A stretch of DNA of 64,000 bases, from positions 72,406,869-72,470,868 of the forward strand of contig JAVHZZ010000006.1 in NCBI GenBank assembly GCA_036250195.1, read 5' to 3'. A model generated the notes under the pieces. It was given only the letters and a program-made list of their open reading frames with translations, searched no databases and was not told the origin of the DNA. The position numbers and the translations under genes are program-made. The stretch is from Mixophyes australis (Eukaryota; Chordata; Amphibia; Anura; Limnodynastidae). Of this stretch, positions 1-11,481 are shown piece by piece (the first letter of the stretch is position 1; each line of letters starts with the position of its first letter).

Positions 1-868
1 GTTCTCATGGAAATGGTTCTCATTTTGTCTGATTTGTCACAGTTACAGCAGCATTTTTCCATGTGTATTAAGCTGTTTAAGCCAAACGGAGCGTTGGAAA
101 GATGTTCTCTGGGAACTGTCATTCTTAGTTACATACATATATAACACATGTTGTTCTGTGTGCACGTCGCACTCTGGAATAGAGAATGTGACCTGCACAC
201 TTGGTCATTCCCTCTTGTGCACACTTGGAGGGGTTCCAGGAAGCGCCGGACATCCAGTGTGTGCAGATAATCAGTGGGTACATGCTGAGAGAAACAGAAG
301 GATTACAATTCTTTTGCTCATGTACCTGGCACAGCACTATCAGCACCAACAAGACACGGAGGAGGTAAGGCCGGGGCATCACTGGGCACTGACAACCTCA
401 TCTGGAGGATTTTATGCTCTCTTGCGATGGAGCTTTCAGACGTTTTCAAGACGGGAACCGGTGCTGAGGAAAAGGAAGACAACTCCACAGTCAGGTCATA
501 CAATATGACATATCCCCCACAATCACACAGATTCCACAGGTTTATTTATTTTATTTTGTTGTTGTCCACAAATATGTTATGACTGTTTTCCGTACAGGGA
601 ATCTCACTTCTTCTTTTTCTTTTTTTTTCTTTTTTTTATTAACAAAATGTTTTTATAACATTTGCATTTCATGTTACCACAGTAGAATTAAATGTGAGCC
701 ATAGACACCAGAAAGACAATTCCTCAATGCACCAATTAGCATAGAAACAAATAGAAAGTAAAGCAGCTTGAAAATAGTGCAAAACAATGTACATAACATC
801 AATAGTTACAAATCCATATGAATTGAGGATCTTGCTTTCAATAGCTGCGATCTGCTGGGCACTCTGGC
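1..868. other. Unassigned sequence
   Basis: No gene or repeat is recognised. Overlapping open frames on both strands (85 and 116 codons) match no family I know. A strong-looking splice donor (GAG/GTAAGG) lies at about 366, and a pyrimidine-rich run at 605-640. Confidence 0.4.
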
Positions 869-1009
869 CAGGGGCAGGCTGGGCTGGGGGTCAGGGAGTC
901 CCATAGTGGGCTACCTTGAGCTGGGTCATTGGGCATTTTTTTCCTTTAAAATGTTCCTAAACGGCTGCTGAGTTGAGTCTTGCCCCCGGGCTAAACTTTT
1001 GCCAGCCCT
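869..1009 (+). mobile_element. hAT-like MITE fragment
   Basis: The stretch starts CAGGGGCAGGCTGGGC and ends with GGGCTAAACTTTTGCCAGCCC. It resembles the copies at 11309-11481, 29900-30063 and 32011-32132 in carrying a CCTTTAAAATGTTCC block. No clean 8-bp target duplication is visible here. Confidence 0.5.
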
Positions 1010-1111
1010 CAACTGATTGTGGTAATTTTCAGTCTGTAATGAAACCCAGCTCCCTCCTCAGCAACATCATGCCCGTCTTCACCTGACCAAGGCTGGAATC
1101 GTCTTTTCAAT

Positions 1112-1879
1112 TATTATTATTATCCTTTATTTGTTAGGTGCCACAAGAGTTCCGCAGCGCCGTACAATGCACAAACAGTAGACAGTACAGGGTATTACAT
1201 TACTGAACAGTAAACAAAAAATACTGACACTTCAGGAGCTCCAAGCAGGCTAATGCGGTAGAGATGGAGCAGAAGAGCTGGTAAGGACACAAGAGGGAGG
1301 AGGGCCCTGCTCAATGAGCTTACATCCTAAGGGAGGGTGAACAAAACACAGGTACAGAGAGAGTGAGTTGGCGTATAAAGGAGAGGAGGCGGGGTTAGAT
1401 GGAAGGTGGGTAGGCTTTGAGGAACAGGTGGATTTTTAGTGCCCGTTTGAAGGAGCTAAGAGTGGGAGAGAGACGGATGGAGCGAGGCAGGTCATTCCAG
1501 TGAAGGGGGGCAGCGCGAAAGAAGTCTTGGATTCTGGAGTGGGAAGAGGTAATCAGAGTGGAGGAGAGGCGACGGTCATTGGCCGAGCGCAGAGAGCGGG
1601 CAGGAGTGTGAATGGAGTGGAGGTCAGTGATATAGGGGGCAGTGGACTGGGAGAGCGCCTTGTACGTTGTGGTCAGGAGTTTGAAAAGGATTCTGTAGGG
1701 TATGGGTAGCCAGTGTAGGGCAAGGCAGAGAGGGGATGCGGAGGAGGAGCGGCGAGATAGGAAGATGAGTCTAGCAGCCGTGTTAAGAATAGAGCGGAGG
1801 GGGGCGAGATGGGAGAGGGGGAGGCCGGAGAGGAGGAGGTTGCAGTAGTCCAGGCGGGAGATAATGAGTGCATGGATGA
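1112..1879 (-). mobile_element. L2-like LINE, 5'-truncated 3' end
   Basis: On the minus strand this is the C-terminal end of a reverse transcriptase ORF followed by a 3' UTR and an ATT microsatellite tail. Telling residues are DYCNLLLSGLP, ALHWLPIPYR, LTTTYKALS and APLHWNDLPRSIR. About 160 codons are still open (to about 1395). The 8-bp repeat TTTTCAAT flanks it at 1104-1111 and 1880-1887 and is a likely target-site duplication, although part of it may be element sequence. It was probably 5'-truncated on insertion and is related to the copies at 16573 and 49270. Confidence 0.85.
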
Positions 1880-1999
1880 TTTTCAATGTACAATGTATTA
1901 CCGTACATAGGTCGTAGAGGCAGGGAACTGCATTAAAGGGCAGAGTAGGTCCAGTCTCTGAGATCTGGGTCACCCAAGTATTACATGTATACCAAACAT

Positions 2000-2567
2000 G
2001 TATCATTATCAACATTTTTCAATAACTTCTCTTTAAACTCAGTAAGCTAAATTATCTTGCTAAATTTAACAGTACTTTTCAATGGAAAAAGATAATGAAC
2101 AGAGCAGATCCAGAATCAACATGGCAACCGTCTTTGTTAAATCGTTATCTTACACCCTGGTCCCAGACTAGGATGTAGCAATCGATGAGCAATGAACCCA
2201 CCGCTGCACAATTTGAGTTTACTCAATTAGTTTGTTACTATAGAATGCACATAAAACAATACATGATGATGTGTTTTTATTTCTTTTCCTTTTGGGCGGG
2301 CGTTTGCTTTTAATAAACCTTTACAAAACAACAATTGTATTTTCTAGATTCATCTGTGGTTCAACATATCTTTAAAAAAAAAACAACATATCTCTCCCTC
2401 CCCAATCCGTTTAGAAAAGTGTTCCTGGAAAGAGGAAGCAAAAAATATTATGGTTTTGTTCTTATATGTGTGAAAATAAAACAGTACATGTTTGTATATG
2501 CAGAAGTGTAAAACGTCCACGAGACTTTTACATTATCATCAGCTAATTGTACAAGCATACAACACAC
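2000..2567. other. Unassigned AT-rich sequence
   Basis: No gene or repeat is recognised. Confidence 0.4.
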
Positions 2568-2570
2568 TTG

Positions 2571-2745
2571 GGGCTAGATTTACTAAGCTGCGGGTTTGAA
2601 AAAGTGGGGATGTTGCCTATAGCAACCAATCAGATTCTAGCTGTCATTTTGTAGAAGGTACTAAATAAATGAAAGCTATAATCTGATTGGTTGCTATAGG
2701 CAACATCCCCACTTTTTCAAACCCGCAGCTTAGTAAATCTAGCCC
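2571..2745. mobile_element. Palindromic MITE, PIF/Harbinger-like (175 bp)
   Basis: The terminal inverted repeats run through most of the element, from GGGCTAGATTTACTAAGC at one end to its complement at the other, with CCAATCAGATT in each arm. The 3-bp repeat TTG flanks it (2568-2570, 2746-2748). The 3-bp target duplication and the absence of coding capacity suggest a non-autonomous PIF/Harbinger element. Confidence 0.8.
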
Positions 2746-2748
2746 TTG

Positions 2749-3550
2749 GCCTTCTCCCTTTGTGGGAAGGCCATTTTCACTCTACAAATAAACTGAATTG
2801 TGCACCCAGCAGGTTTGTTTTGGGGTAGATTGTGTCTCATCCTTAATTCATGTCATAAATGAGTATAACTCAAACAAAGTTTTAGGAGAAATAACGGAAA
2901 AGTTTATTTCAATGAAAGGGTTGTACTAAAGCAATAGGTGGTTGGACTTTGACATATACACCTTTGCACAGTGCTCCACTTTAGATTTGTTTTCTGCTGC
3001 CTTCAAACGTAGGCGCACTTACAGTGTGTAGAAAAGAGGGGGGTTAATACTTAGCGCTACACAGTTTACATGTTACTGTACAAAGTTGTCAGCAATTGCA
3101 CTGATCTGTCTAAAGAGATAATGCTGATTATGTTAGATATGTCCAGATTAAAGATCTAAAGTAGTATCCCAAAACTCGTTTCTATAGGTCCACAATGTGC
3201 GTAGAGATGTGTCCAATCTGTAAAATACTGATCAAATCACAAGTCCCGAAACCAATGTACAAAGATCAGTCAAAACATATACCAGGCAGAAATGTTCTTT
3301 AAATGTGTACTGTGTGTTGCCCAGAACTCTGCACCTAGAAGTCAGATGATTAGGAGGTTAGTCCCAAGCAGTGCACCCGTTGCCTCAAAAGGAAACCAAT
3401 TTAGAATATGTGCTTATACCCAAACAAGTGCATAGGTAATCTCAAAACAGAAAGATTACTTCACTGCAGTGATTGTCTACTTCATTGTAGCTTGATCCTT
3501 CCTTAGATCAGCACACTCAGCACGCATACAGTTTGCAGAAATGTCTCCAA
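2749..3550. other. Unassigned sequence left of the minisatellite
   Basis: No gene or known repeat is recognised. It lacks the tandem structure that follows. Confidence 0.4.
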
Positions 3551-5100
3551 AGAAGCATTCAGCAGCAGGCATACCATGAAGTGTGGTGGGTGGACCATCC
3601 AGAGACACTCAGCAGCAGACATACCATGAAGTGTGGTGGGTGGACCATCTAGAGACACTCAGCAGCAGACATACCATGAAGTGTGGTGGGTGGACCATCT
3701 AGAGACACTCAGCAGCAGACATACCATGAAGTGTGGTGGGTGGACCATCCAGAGACACTCAGCAGCAGGCATACCATGAAGTGTTGTGGGTGGACCATCT
3801 AGAGACACTCAGCAGCAGACATACCATGAAGTGTGGTGGGTGGACCATCCAGAGACACTCAGCAGCAGGCATACCGTGAAGTGTGGTGGGTGGACCATCC
3901 AGAGACACTCAGCAGCAGGCATACTGTGAAGTGTGGTGGGTGGACCATCTAGAGACACTCAGCAGCAGACATACCATGAAGTGTGGTGGGTGGACCATCC
4001 AGAGACACTCAGCAGCAGGCATACCATGAAGTGTGGTGGGTGGACCATCTAGAGACACTCAGCAGCAGACATACCATGAAGTGTGGTGGGTGGACCATCT
4101 AGAGACACTCAGCAGCAGGCATACTGTGAAGTGTGGTGGGTGGACCATCTAGAGACACTCAGCAGCAGACATACCATGAAGTGTGGTGGGTGGACCATCC
4201 AGAGACACTCAGCAGCAGGCATACCATGAGGTGTGGTGGGTGGACCATCTAGAGACACTCAGCAGCAGACATACCATGAAGTGTGGTGGGTGGACCATCC
4301 AGAGACACTCAGCAGCAGGCATACCGTGAAGTGTGGTGGGTGGACCATCCAGAGACACTCAGCAGCAGGCATACCGTGAAGTGTGGTGGGTGGACCATCC
4401 AGAGACACTCAGCAGCAGGCATACCGTAAAGTGTGGTGGGTGGACCATCCAGAGACACTCAGCAGCAGGCATACCATGAAGTGTGGTGGGTGGACCATCT
4501 AGAGACACTCAGCAGCAGACATACCATGAAGTGTGGTGGGTGGACCATCTAGAGACACTCAGCAGCAGACATACCATGAAGTGTGGTGGGTGGACCATCT
4601 AGAGACACTCAGCAGCAGACATACCATGAAGTGTGGTGGGTGGACCATCCAGAGACACTCAGCAGCAGGCATACCATGAAGTGTGGTGGGTGGACCATCT
4701 AGAGACACTCAGCAGCAGACATACCATGAAGTGTGGTGGGTGGACCATCCAGAGACACTCAGCAGCAGGCATACCATGAAGTGTGGTGGGTGGACCATCC
4801 AGAGACACTCAGCAGCAGGCATACAGTGAAGTGTCATGGGTGGACCATCCAGAGACACTCAGCAGCAGGCATACCGTAAAGTGTGGTGGGTGGACCATCC
4901 AGAGACACTCAGCAGCAGGCATACCGTGAAGTGTGGTGGGTGGACCATCCAGAGACACTCAGCAGCAGGCATACCATGAAGTGTGGTGGGTGGACCATCC
5001 AGAGACACTCAGCAGCAGGCATACCATGAAGTGTGGTGGGTGGACCATCCAGAGACACTCAGCAGCAGGCATACCATGAAGTGTGGTGGGTGGACCATCC
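3551..5100. repeat. Minisatellite, 31 copies of an exact 50-bp unit
   Basis: The unit contains AGCAGCAGRCATACCATGAA and GTGTGGTGGGTGGACCATCY. Counted by eye there are 31 copies with no insertion or deletion; the first unit starts with a divergent AGAAGCATTC. Variation is limited to a few sites: AGAC/AGGC, CCATG/CCGTG/CTGTG/CAGTG/CCGTA and CATCC/CATCT. There are no unique spacers. Because 50 is not a multiple of 3, any reading frame rotates between units, so no coding role is likely. Confidence 0.98.
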
Positions 5101-5545
5101 TGGTACCTCAAACGATTTGTGATGCACATTCTAAGTGCTTTGTAATGGGTCCACTAAGGCTTTACACAAAAAGTGTAGACAGAACCTTGTAATTTGTCCT
5201 CACTTTAACAGAGCTTTGAGAGCGTGTTCATTAACACATTTCAAAGTTTCCCTGCAGCACAGTGTACTATGTACATAATCAGTGTTTTCCAATAGAACTC
5301 CATTGTGTTTTTCTGAGCACAACCGTTTCTTAATGTTGCAGGAAGAGCTGAAATCGATGCAAATTGAATTATGGTCAGAAAGTATGTACAGGTCCATTCT
5401 TTTTTTGTGGGGTAGTGTCAAAGCACATTTAATAGCCTTTAAAAATGTGTGTTAAACACTTTAAGTTAACTTGGTGAATATTTACTTCAATGAAGAACTA
5501 AAATGTTACATTTAAAATAGTGAAGATGTTTGATAAAATATTTGG
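5101..5545. other. Unassigned sequence
   Basis: No gene or repeat is recognised. A 73-codon minus frame here has no family features. Confidence 0.4.
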
Positions 5546-5918
5546 TGGTCTATTTATTAAAGGGAGATAAGCCCTAAATCCTGTGAAAAGGGGATTTTTC
5601 CAAGGATTTAGGGCTTAGCATTTACCCCCTGCTCGCTTTGGTAAATAGGGGGATTGCCTGTGTCAGCCATCGCTGGGGGCCTCTTGTGATGCTTTCCCAT
5701 GCAAAGCATCACAGGAGGTCCCTATGGTTTCCATTAAAATATGTAGTATCCGGAACTGGAAGCCAAAGCCAGGGCTTCCAGTCCCAGTTCACATGCCCGA
5801 TTCGGTCTCTGGACTGGCTTGGCGAGCAGTAAGACGAGTCTTACCAGTATCACTGGGGAGCTGAGATTCTATTGCAGCAATAGCAAATCTAGTTGTGGGA
5901 CTCTTAATAAATGGATCA
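5546..5918. mobile_element. Multi-hairpin MITE-like element
   Basis: The ends TGGTCTATTTATTAA and TTAATAAATGGATCA are near-complementary. Inside are several hairpins: TAAGCCCTAAATCC paired with GGATTTAGGGCTTA, a GTGATGCTTT/AAAGCATCAC stem, and a GGAAGCC/GGCTTCC stem. Similar ends occur at 20914-21478. No coding capacity was seen. Confidence 0.6.
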
Positions 5919-6537
5919 GATAAAAGTTGACAATTGCATCAGTATTTATACATTTCACCATGCTGAATATGAGTCTATGTGCATGACAATCTATGTGTAA
6001 CTGTACCCATCCTGTAAAGCAGAGGGTTGGGCAACCCATGTCCCGGGCCCCTGATTGTCAGATATGTAATACATTCTATTGGGAATTGGCCCATTTGAGG
6101 TCCTAGAACAATAGCACAGTGGTACGTATGGTCTACCACTGCTGTAGAAACTAGTATTAAACAGACACACCCCTCAGACACTTACATCCAACTTGTACAA
6201 AAACCTTTTATATGTTATAAACACAATTGCTGTGAAGCACGTCTAACAAGTTGTATTTATACATCTGGCATGCATATTGGCAAATGGCTTAGAAACTGTT
6301 CTATGGTTAGGGGACGGCTGGCAACATTTCGTTTGTGGGAGGGACAGTGGGAGTGAAAAAAAAGGAAATGGAAATGGACCAGGATGAGAACATGTGTTTA
6401 CAATAACAAACTATTATGGTAAAGTATGAAAAGGTAGCAACCCTTTACTGAACAGTCCTGGCTCTATTCTCTCTCTTGCACTAATATCAGCACTAGGCGA
6501 CTTTCAGATCCAGTGCTCATCTTTTAAAACAATAGTA
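5919..6537. other. Unassigned sequence
   Basis: No gene or repeat is recognised. Confidence 0.4.
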
Positions 6538-7026
6538 AACTTGTTAGCACTTCTGCCTTACAGCTCTGGGGTCATGAGTTCAATTTTCGACCATGGCCTT
6601 ATCTGTGAGGAGTTTATGGGCTAGATTTACTAAGCTGCGAGTTTGAAAAAGTGGGGATGTTGCCTATAGCAACCAATCAGATTATAGCTATCATTTTGTA
6701 GAAGGTACTAAATAAATGAAAGCTAGAATCTGATTGGTTGCTGTAGGCAACATCCCCACTTTTTTAAACCCGCAGCTTAATAAATCTAGCCCTATATGTT
6801 CTTCCCGTGCTTGCGTGGGATTCCTCCGGGCGCTCCGGTTTCCTCCCACACTCCAAAAACATACTGGTAGGTTAATTGGCTGCTATCAAATTGACCCTAG
6901 TCTGTGTATCTGTCTGTGAGTTTGTATGTTCAGTCCCTGCCCCAATGGGGACTGATGTGAGTGAGTTCTCTGTACAGCGCTGCGGAATTAGTGGCGCTAT
7001 ATAAATAAATGGTGATGATGATGATG
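6538..7026 (+). mobile_element. tRNA-headed SINE with L2-like tail, interrupted by a MITE
   Basis: The 5' part (6538-6617) has a degenerate tRNA B box in GAGTTCAATTTTCGACC. The body continues at 6793 with CTCCGGTTTCCTCCCACAC and ends with GTACAGCGCTGCGGAATTAG, GCGCTATATAAATAAA and a GATGAT tail. Partial copies lie at 9187-9420, 15817-15940 (reverse) and 35590-35768. The tail shares its ending with the L2-like LINEs of this window, as expected if it uses their machinery. Confidence 0.75.
6618..6792. mobile_element. Palindromic MITE inside the SINE (175 bp)
   Basis: Same family and length as the copy at 2571. TAT flanks both sides (6615-6617, 6793-6795), and the SINE continues across the insertion, so it is later than the SINE. 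Confidence 0.8.
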
Positions 7027-7740
7027 ACCTTGGTGGGAATTGCACCCCTTGTCTTTTGCCAGTCCCTTCCACGGGCTACAGCATCAAGTCTTGACATCTA
7101 AAATAAAGTATTTGTGCCTTTTATAACTCACCATTGAACAAACATCTTTCTGAATGCAAAAGTTAGAAACTATCTCTACATTATCCAAAAATACACCCGT
7201 TTAATGTATTCAGTGTAAACATAGATTTATTTTAGATTTTGACATCAATCACACATTTATTTACATAGAATATCTCACAATAAACAAATATCTAACTTTC
7301 TCTATACTATACTTTGTCTCCCCTTTCTCTGGTTTATTAATGAGTTATTAGCAGATTTGAAGGTGGTATTTCAGTGCTTACAGGCGACACAAAGTTCATG
7401 GTGTACGATATCTTTTCTGCAGACATTTGGACAATAGAGATGGCTGGGCTGCTTTGTGACAGGTGAAATTCAAATCTAATGCTAACCATTTGTGTTGCAG
7501 CCATACTAAACAGTACTAGATGATAGTCAGCAATTACTTGACAAAGAAAGAACAGAAAGTAATAGTAAACAACAGATGGTCTAAAAGTAAATAATGCTAC
7601 TGAGTGGTAACAAAACCAAAACAAAGTTTGATCATATTTTCAGGGAGGTATAGTTACAGGATGAAAATATAACATGGGCTCTCTATAAGACAGGTGTATA
7701 GGTGAGAAAACAGATTAATAAGAGGTATGGAAGCATTCAG
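7027..7740. other. Unassigned AT-rich sequence
   Basis: No gene is recognised. A 95-codon minus frame at 7337-7624 has hydrophobic stretches but no family features. Confidence 0.4.
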
Positions 7741-8060
7741 CTATGAGGATGTCCAAGTTAGGGTTGTTTACTCCAGAAAATATACATTTAAGAGATTATT
7801 TAATTACAAAATGTGTGGTCACAGCAAAAATATGTTACTAGACCTTTTAAATGACACTTAATGAAAAGGTTAAGCACACATTAAAGATTGCAATAAAACA
7901 ATTCTGCTTTATGGTACTTGACGGGTTCTTTGCAGTAAGAGCAGTAAAGATGTTGAATGACCTAGCAGAGAAGCAGGCATTAGCAGGCTGAATTAACAGC
8001 TTTAAATATGCTGTAAATTTTTAAGTGCTAGATGTTGATCAAAAATCAGATTTTAGTTTT
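7741..8060 (+). mobile_element. Old CR1/L2-type LINE 3' remnant
   Basis: A conceptual plus-strand reading with stops gives FFAVRAVKMLNDLAEKQALA followed by INSFKYAV. This is the pattern at the end of CR1/L2 reverse transcriptase ORFs (AVKMWNSLP, then a short gap, then NSFK). It is heavily decayed. Confidence 0.5.
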
Positions 8061-8697
8061 GGAGTATTTTACAGGAGTTTTTTTTCCATGAAAGATTTTT
8101 TTTTTTCATTTGTTTCAGCTTCAACTATTGCTTAAATTATTGTTTTTTCTAGAGATTAATAAACAAGATTGAAATTTATGGACAGCTAATTATAATTGAC
8201 TTTAGTTTTCATCATTGCCTCTATAAGTTATTAACTGTTGAGAAGCAGTGCCTAGCTTATCTGTAATTTCAGAAATGTGGGTAATATACAGTTGTGTATT
8301 CTTTGTTAATGTTTCATATAATAAACAATCAAGGTATTTTTAGAGTGATTCCACCACACTTAAATGTTAAGGATTATGCATTGTAAAGTTGTAACATCAG
8401 AAATAGTGTTTTTGTTTTGTTTTTAGAGGCCTTTATATTACTAAGAGTCATAAAAGTAACATGAATTAGCCATTAGTAAGTACTACTTCCCCTAACTATT
8501 GTGGGACGCCCATCTCTGTAAATTCAATTGTTCCTGAGCTGCAGACCCTGGTTATGAATTCAGTATAATAAGTACGGTAGATACATGAAAGATGGCAAAG
8601 TCAATTCCTGTGACAGACAGCCTTCCTCTTATCATAACTACTTGTCAGTTTTAAATAAAATCAGATTTTTTACAAGAAAATATTTGAGTTAAGTATG

Positions 8698-8745
8698 ATA
8701 TACTAGCTGAAGTACTCAACATTGCCCGGGTTTAAATCTTCAAGT
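8698..8745 (+). repeat. Short interspersed repeat piece
   Basis: The text TACTAGCTGAAGTACTCAAC followed by ATTGCCCGGGT resembles a widespread vertebrate repeat with the consensus TACCCGGCGTTGCCCGGG. The match is from memory and its class is not settled. Confidence 0.35.
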
Positions 8746-9064
8746 TATTAAGTTATCAATAAGTTGGATGTAACTGTCAACCTTTTAAAAATAATCAGCA
8801 GCTTAGCAGATATAACAACACACCCATGAGATGGCTGCCCAGTGTCGTTTTATGTAGTACTGAGACCCTGACTGTAAGAGGGACTTTAAAACTAGAGAGT
8901 GTTCAGAGGCAGGCGGTATCCTTAAAAAAGGGAATGGAATGGTTAAATTGTAAAGAGAAAAAAATAGGTTTGTATACTTTGGAAAAAGACACCTTAGAGG
9001 TGACCTAATTCATATGTATAAGTACATTTGAGGTAAATGCAAATATTTGTCAAATAAACTTTTC

Positions 9065-9484
9065 GGGGTAGATGTGTTAAAACTTCTAAACTGGAAAAGT
9101 GGAGGTGCTGCCCATAGCAACCAATCACATTCTAGCTTTCATTTCCTTTCATTTCATTTCATTTCCTAGATAAATGTTAGTTAGAATGTGTTTGCGTGGG
9201 ATTCCTACGGGTGCTCCAGTTTCCTCCCACACTCCAAAAACATACTGGTAGGTTAATTAGCTGGTATTAAATTGCCCTTAGTCTCTTTCGATCTCTGTGA
9301 ATGTATGTTAGGGGATTTAGATTGTAAGCTCCAATGGGGCAGGGACTGATGTGAATGAGTTCTCTGTACAGCGCTGCGGCATTAGTGACGCTATATAAAT
9401 AAATAGATGATTATGATGAATGTAATTGGTTGCTATGGGCAACACCTCCACTTTTCCTTTTAGAAGTTTTAGTAAATTTACCCC
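9065..9484. mobile_element. Harbinger-like MITE nested in the CR1 fragment
   Basis: The ends GGGGTAGATGTGTTAAAACT and the complementary AGTTTTAGTAAATTTACCCC flank arms containing GGTGCTGCCCATAGCAACCA and its complement. TTC is duplicated at 9062-9064 and 9485-9487. A SINE fragment sits in the middle. Confidence 0.75.
9187..9420 (+). mobile_element. SINE fragment nested in the MITE
   Basis: It starts at TGTTTGCGTGGGATTCC and runs through GTACAGCGCTGCGG and CTATATAAATAAATAGATG. GAATGT lies on both sides and may be its target duplication. It is the 5'-truncated form of the SINE at 6538. Confidence 0.75.
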
Positions 9485-9680
9485 TTCATACCAAATACCA
9501 TAAAAGAGTCTTCAGTTGCGAACAGAAAAAAGAGGTTTCACCATCAGTATAGAATGGGGTAAGGGTGGTTAAGGATGTGGCTTACCACACGAGGTGGTGA
9601 TCACAAATTCATTACCAATCTAAAAATGTATTTGATGCCTTTCTTACATGAAATTGTATCTGTAAATATAATTAGTTAAG

Positions 9681-10228
9681 GACATTATGGTGTGAGTGAT
9701 CCAAGGAATTTAACTAAATTGGCAGCTGTCAATGTGCTGTTTTGCCATCCTCTAGATCATCACAATTAGAATTTATCAAATGTTGGATTTCATAGACCTG
9801 TGTGTTACTTCAACCTTACTATCTATGTTAGGGTCAGGGTTTCACATATGGTTTAAGATTACCATAGTCTTTGGGGTTTTACTGAGATTGTTGGACTTGC
9901 TTGAGCTGGACTATAGGGATAGGGGAGGCATAGGATCAGACAGAGATGTAACTTAAAATTTTAGTACCTGGGGCAAGAAGGCAAACTGCCGCCCCCTAGC
10001 CTATAATTTTAACCAAATTCACCTAAAATATTCGGCATTGCACCCTGATCGGTTGTTGCTTTCACACAGTCCTAGTTATGGCCCAGGGATCAGGGCTAGT
10101 TTACCCTTTCCTAAGACACTAAGAATATGTGAACAGGGCTTGTTTCTCCATCAGTCTTCCCTTCTGTAGACTGGTGAACAGAGGGGAGGCAGATGCTCCC
10201 ATATGGCCTAATTTAAAATGCAGGTAAA

Positions 10229-10231
<3 letters not shown>
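9681..10231. other. Unassigned sequence
   Basis: No gene or clear repeat is recognised. Confidence 0.4.

Positions 10232-10272
<41 letters not shown>
10232..10272. repeat. (TA)n microsatellite
   Basis: About 20 TA units. A shorter TA run lies at 10857-10874. Confidence 0.95.
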
Positions 10273-10274
<2 letters not shown>

Positions 10275-10276
<2 letters not shown>

Positions 10277-11308
10277 CAAAGCTGTATTTAATAGTGTTTA
10301 AAGCATATAGGTCAGTGTAGGACCTGCATATAATGAGGTACCCTTGATGTTGGGATGCAGGTTGATCAAAATATGAACTAATACCTCATGTTTTCATTTT
10401 GCTAGACACACACAGATATGCAGTTTAAAGGTTAAGCGCTGACACAAGCAGCCAGTATTTTACCTGCAAGCCAAAATCTGTTTACAGAGATTCTGGTGCA
10501 GTAGTGACCAAAGCGAATAACAAAAACAGGGACACCGGAAAGTAGAACATTTGCTGCTATTCTCCGTCCCTGCTCATTCACACAATTTAGTAAGGTCATG
10601 CGCACACAGCTGTTCTTATTCTCCCTTCCTTTCCATTTTTGGCTATAAAACAGGGGAGAGACAGGTAGTTATGTAGAGATCACCAATGTCTATGGAGTAA
10701 TGGTCAGGTAATAGGGTGGTTTACGGAAGTGGAAGTTGGAGAAAGCACAGGATAATGTATTGTATAATGTATATGTAACATGTTTTACTTTCTCCCATGG
10801 ACTGCTCTGTCTCTAACTCTCATCCATCTCTCCTCCAGTTATCTCACAAATACTGTATATATATATATATATATTTGACGCACATACTTTTTAACACAAA
10901 CCCAAGATGTCAGTAGATCAGAATCTATGCAGACACTGTGGTTTTTCAATTTAACACTGTGGGTTCAATTCTATTTAACTAGTCTACAACATATTTTGTC
11001 ACTTTACTGCACAATAATTATAATCAGAACATTTAGGTGTATACCCAAAATTACTGTAACATAAGTGTGCTGATAAGTGTGTTGTTAGACACAAAGTCAA
11101 GTGTTCAGAGAAACAAGAAACCTCAGAGTGAGTCGGATGTACAGAGTTTTTTCTTCCATATATAGATTTTTGTCTATCGCTGACTTGCATCCCCTTACCC
11201 ATGTTGAAATGCTGGCGAGCTGAATACTGTAATGGTGCTCTCACGTAATGGTGACACAATTAGAAGTGGACGCATCCGCAGATATACCTTTTAGGCTACT
11301 GGAGGGCT
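10275..11308. other. Unassigned sequence
   Basis: No gene or clear repeat is recognised apart from a short TA run. Confidence 0.4.
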
Positions 11309-11481
11309 CAGGGGCTGACTGGGCAATAGGGCATCTGCCCCCCTGGGCTGGTCCTATATTGGGCTACCTTGGGCTGGGTTACAGAGTCACCTGCATTTCT
11401 TATTTCCTTTAAAATGTTCCTCATAAGCTGGTGCAGTTCCTGTCTCGCCCCCTCGGGCTAAAATTTACCAGCCAGCCCCTG
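11309..11481 (+). mobile_element. hAT-like MITE
   Basis: The ends CAGGGGCTGACTGGG and CCAGCCAGCCCCTG are inverted repeats of hAT type (CAG...CTG). The flanks GGAGGGCT and GGAGCCCC match only partly, so the 8-bp duplication is unproven here. Confidence 0.6.

Larger units (their letters stand above)
8830..9680 (+). mobile_element. CR1-type LINE 3' fragment, interrupted
   Basis: The first part (8830-9061) reads LESVQRQAVSLKKG and LYTLEKDTLE, the motif near the end of CR1-like reverse transcriptases. The second part (9488-9680) continues toward the ORF end, with frames broken. The gap is filled by a MITE at 9065-9484, itself split by a SINE. Confidence 0.7.

Noticed and set aside
125..382. Small secreted protein on the minus strand with a hydrophobic start
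   Set aside because: The start resembles a signal peptide, but the rest shows no family features, and an overlapping plus frame is equally open. Chance is enough.
1500..1873. Plus-strand glycine-rich and second minus-strand frames
   Set aside because: They are shadows of the L2 reverse transcriptase frame.
3551..5100. CRISPR-like repeat array
   Set aside because: Units are contiguous 50-mers without unique spacers, in a eukaryotic genome. It is a minisatellite.
6538..6617. Functional tRNA gene
   Set aside because: Only a degenerate B box is present and no cloverleaf can be drawn. It is the head of a SINE.
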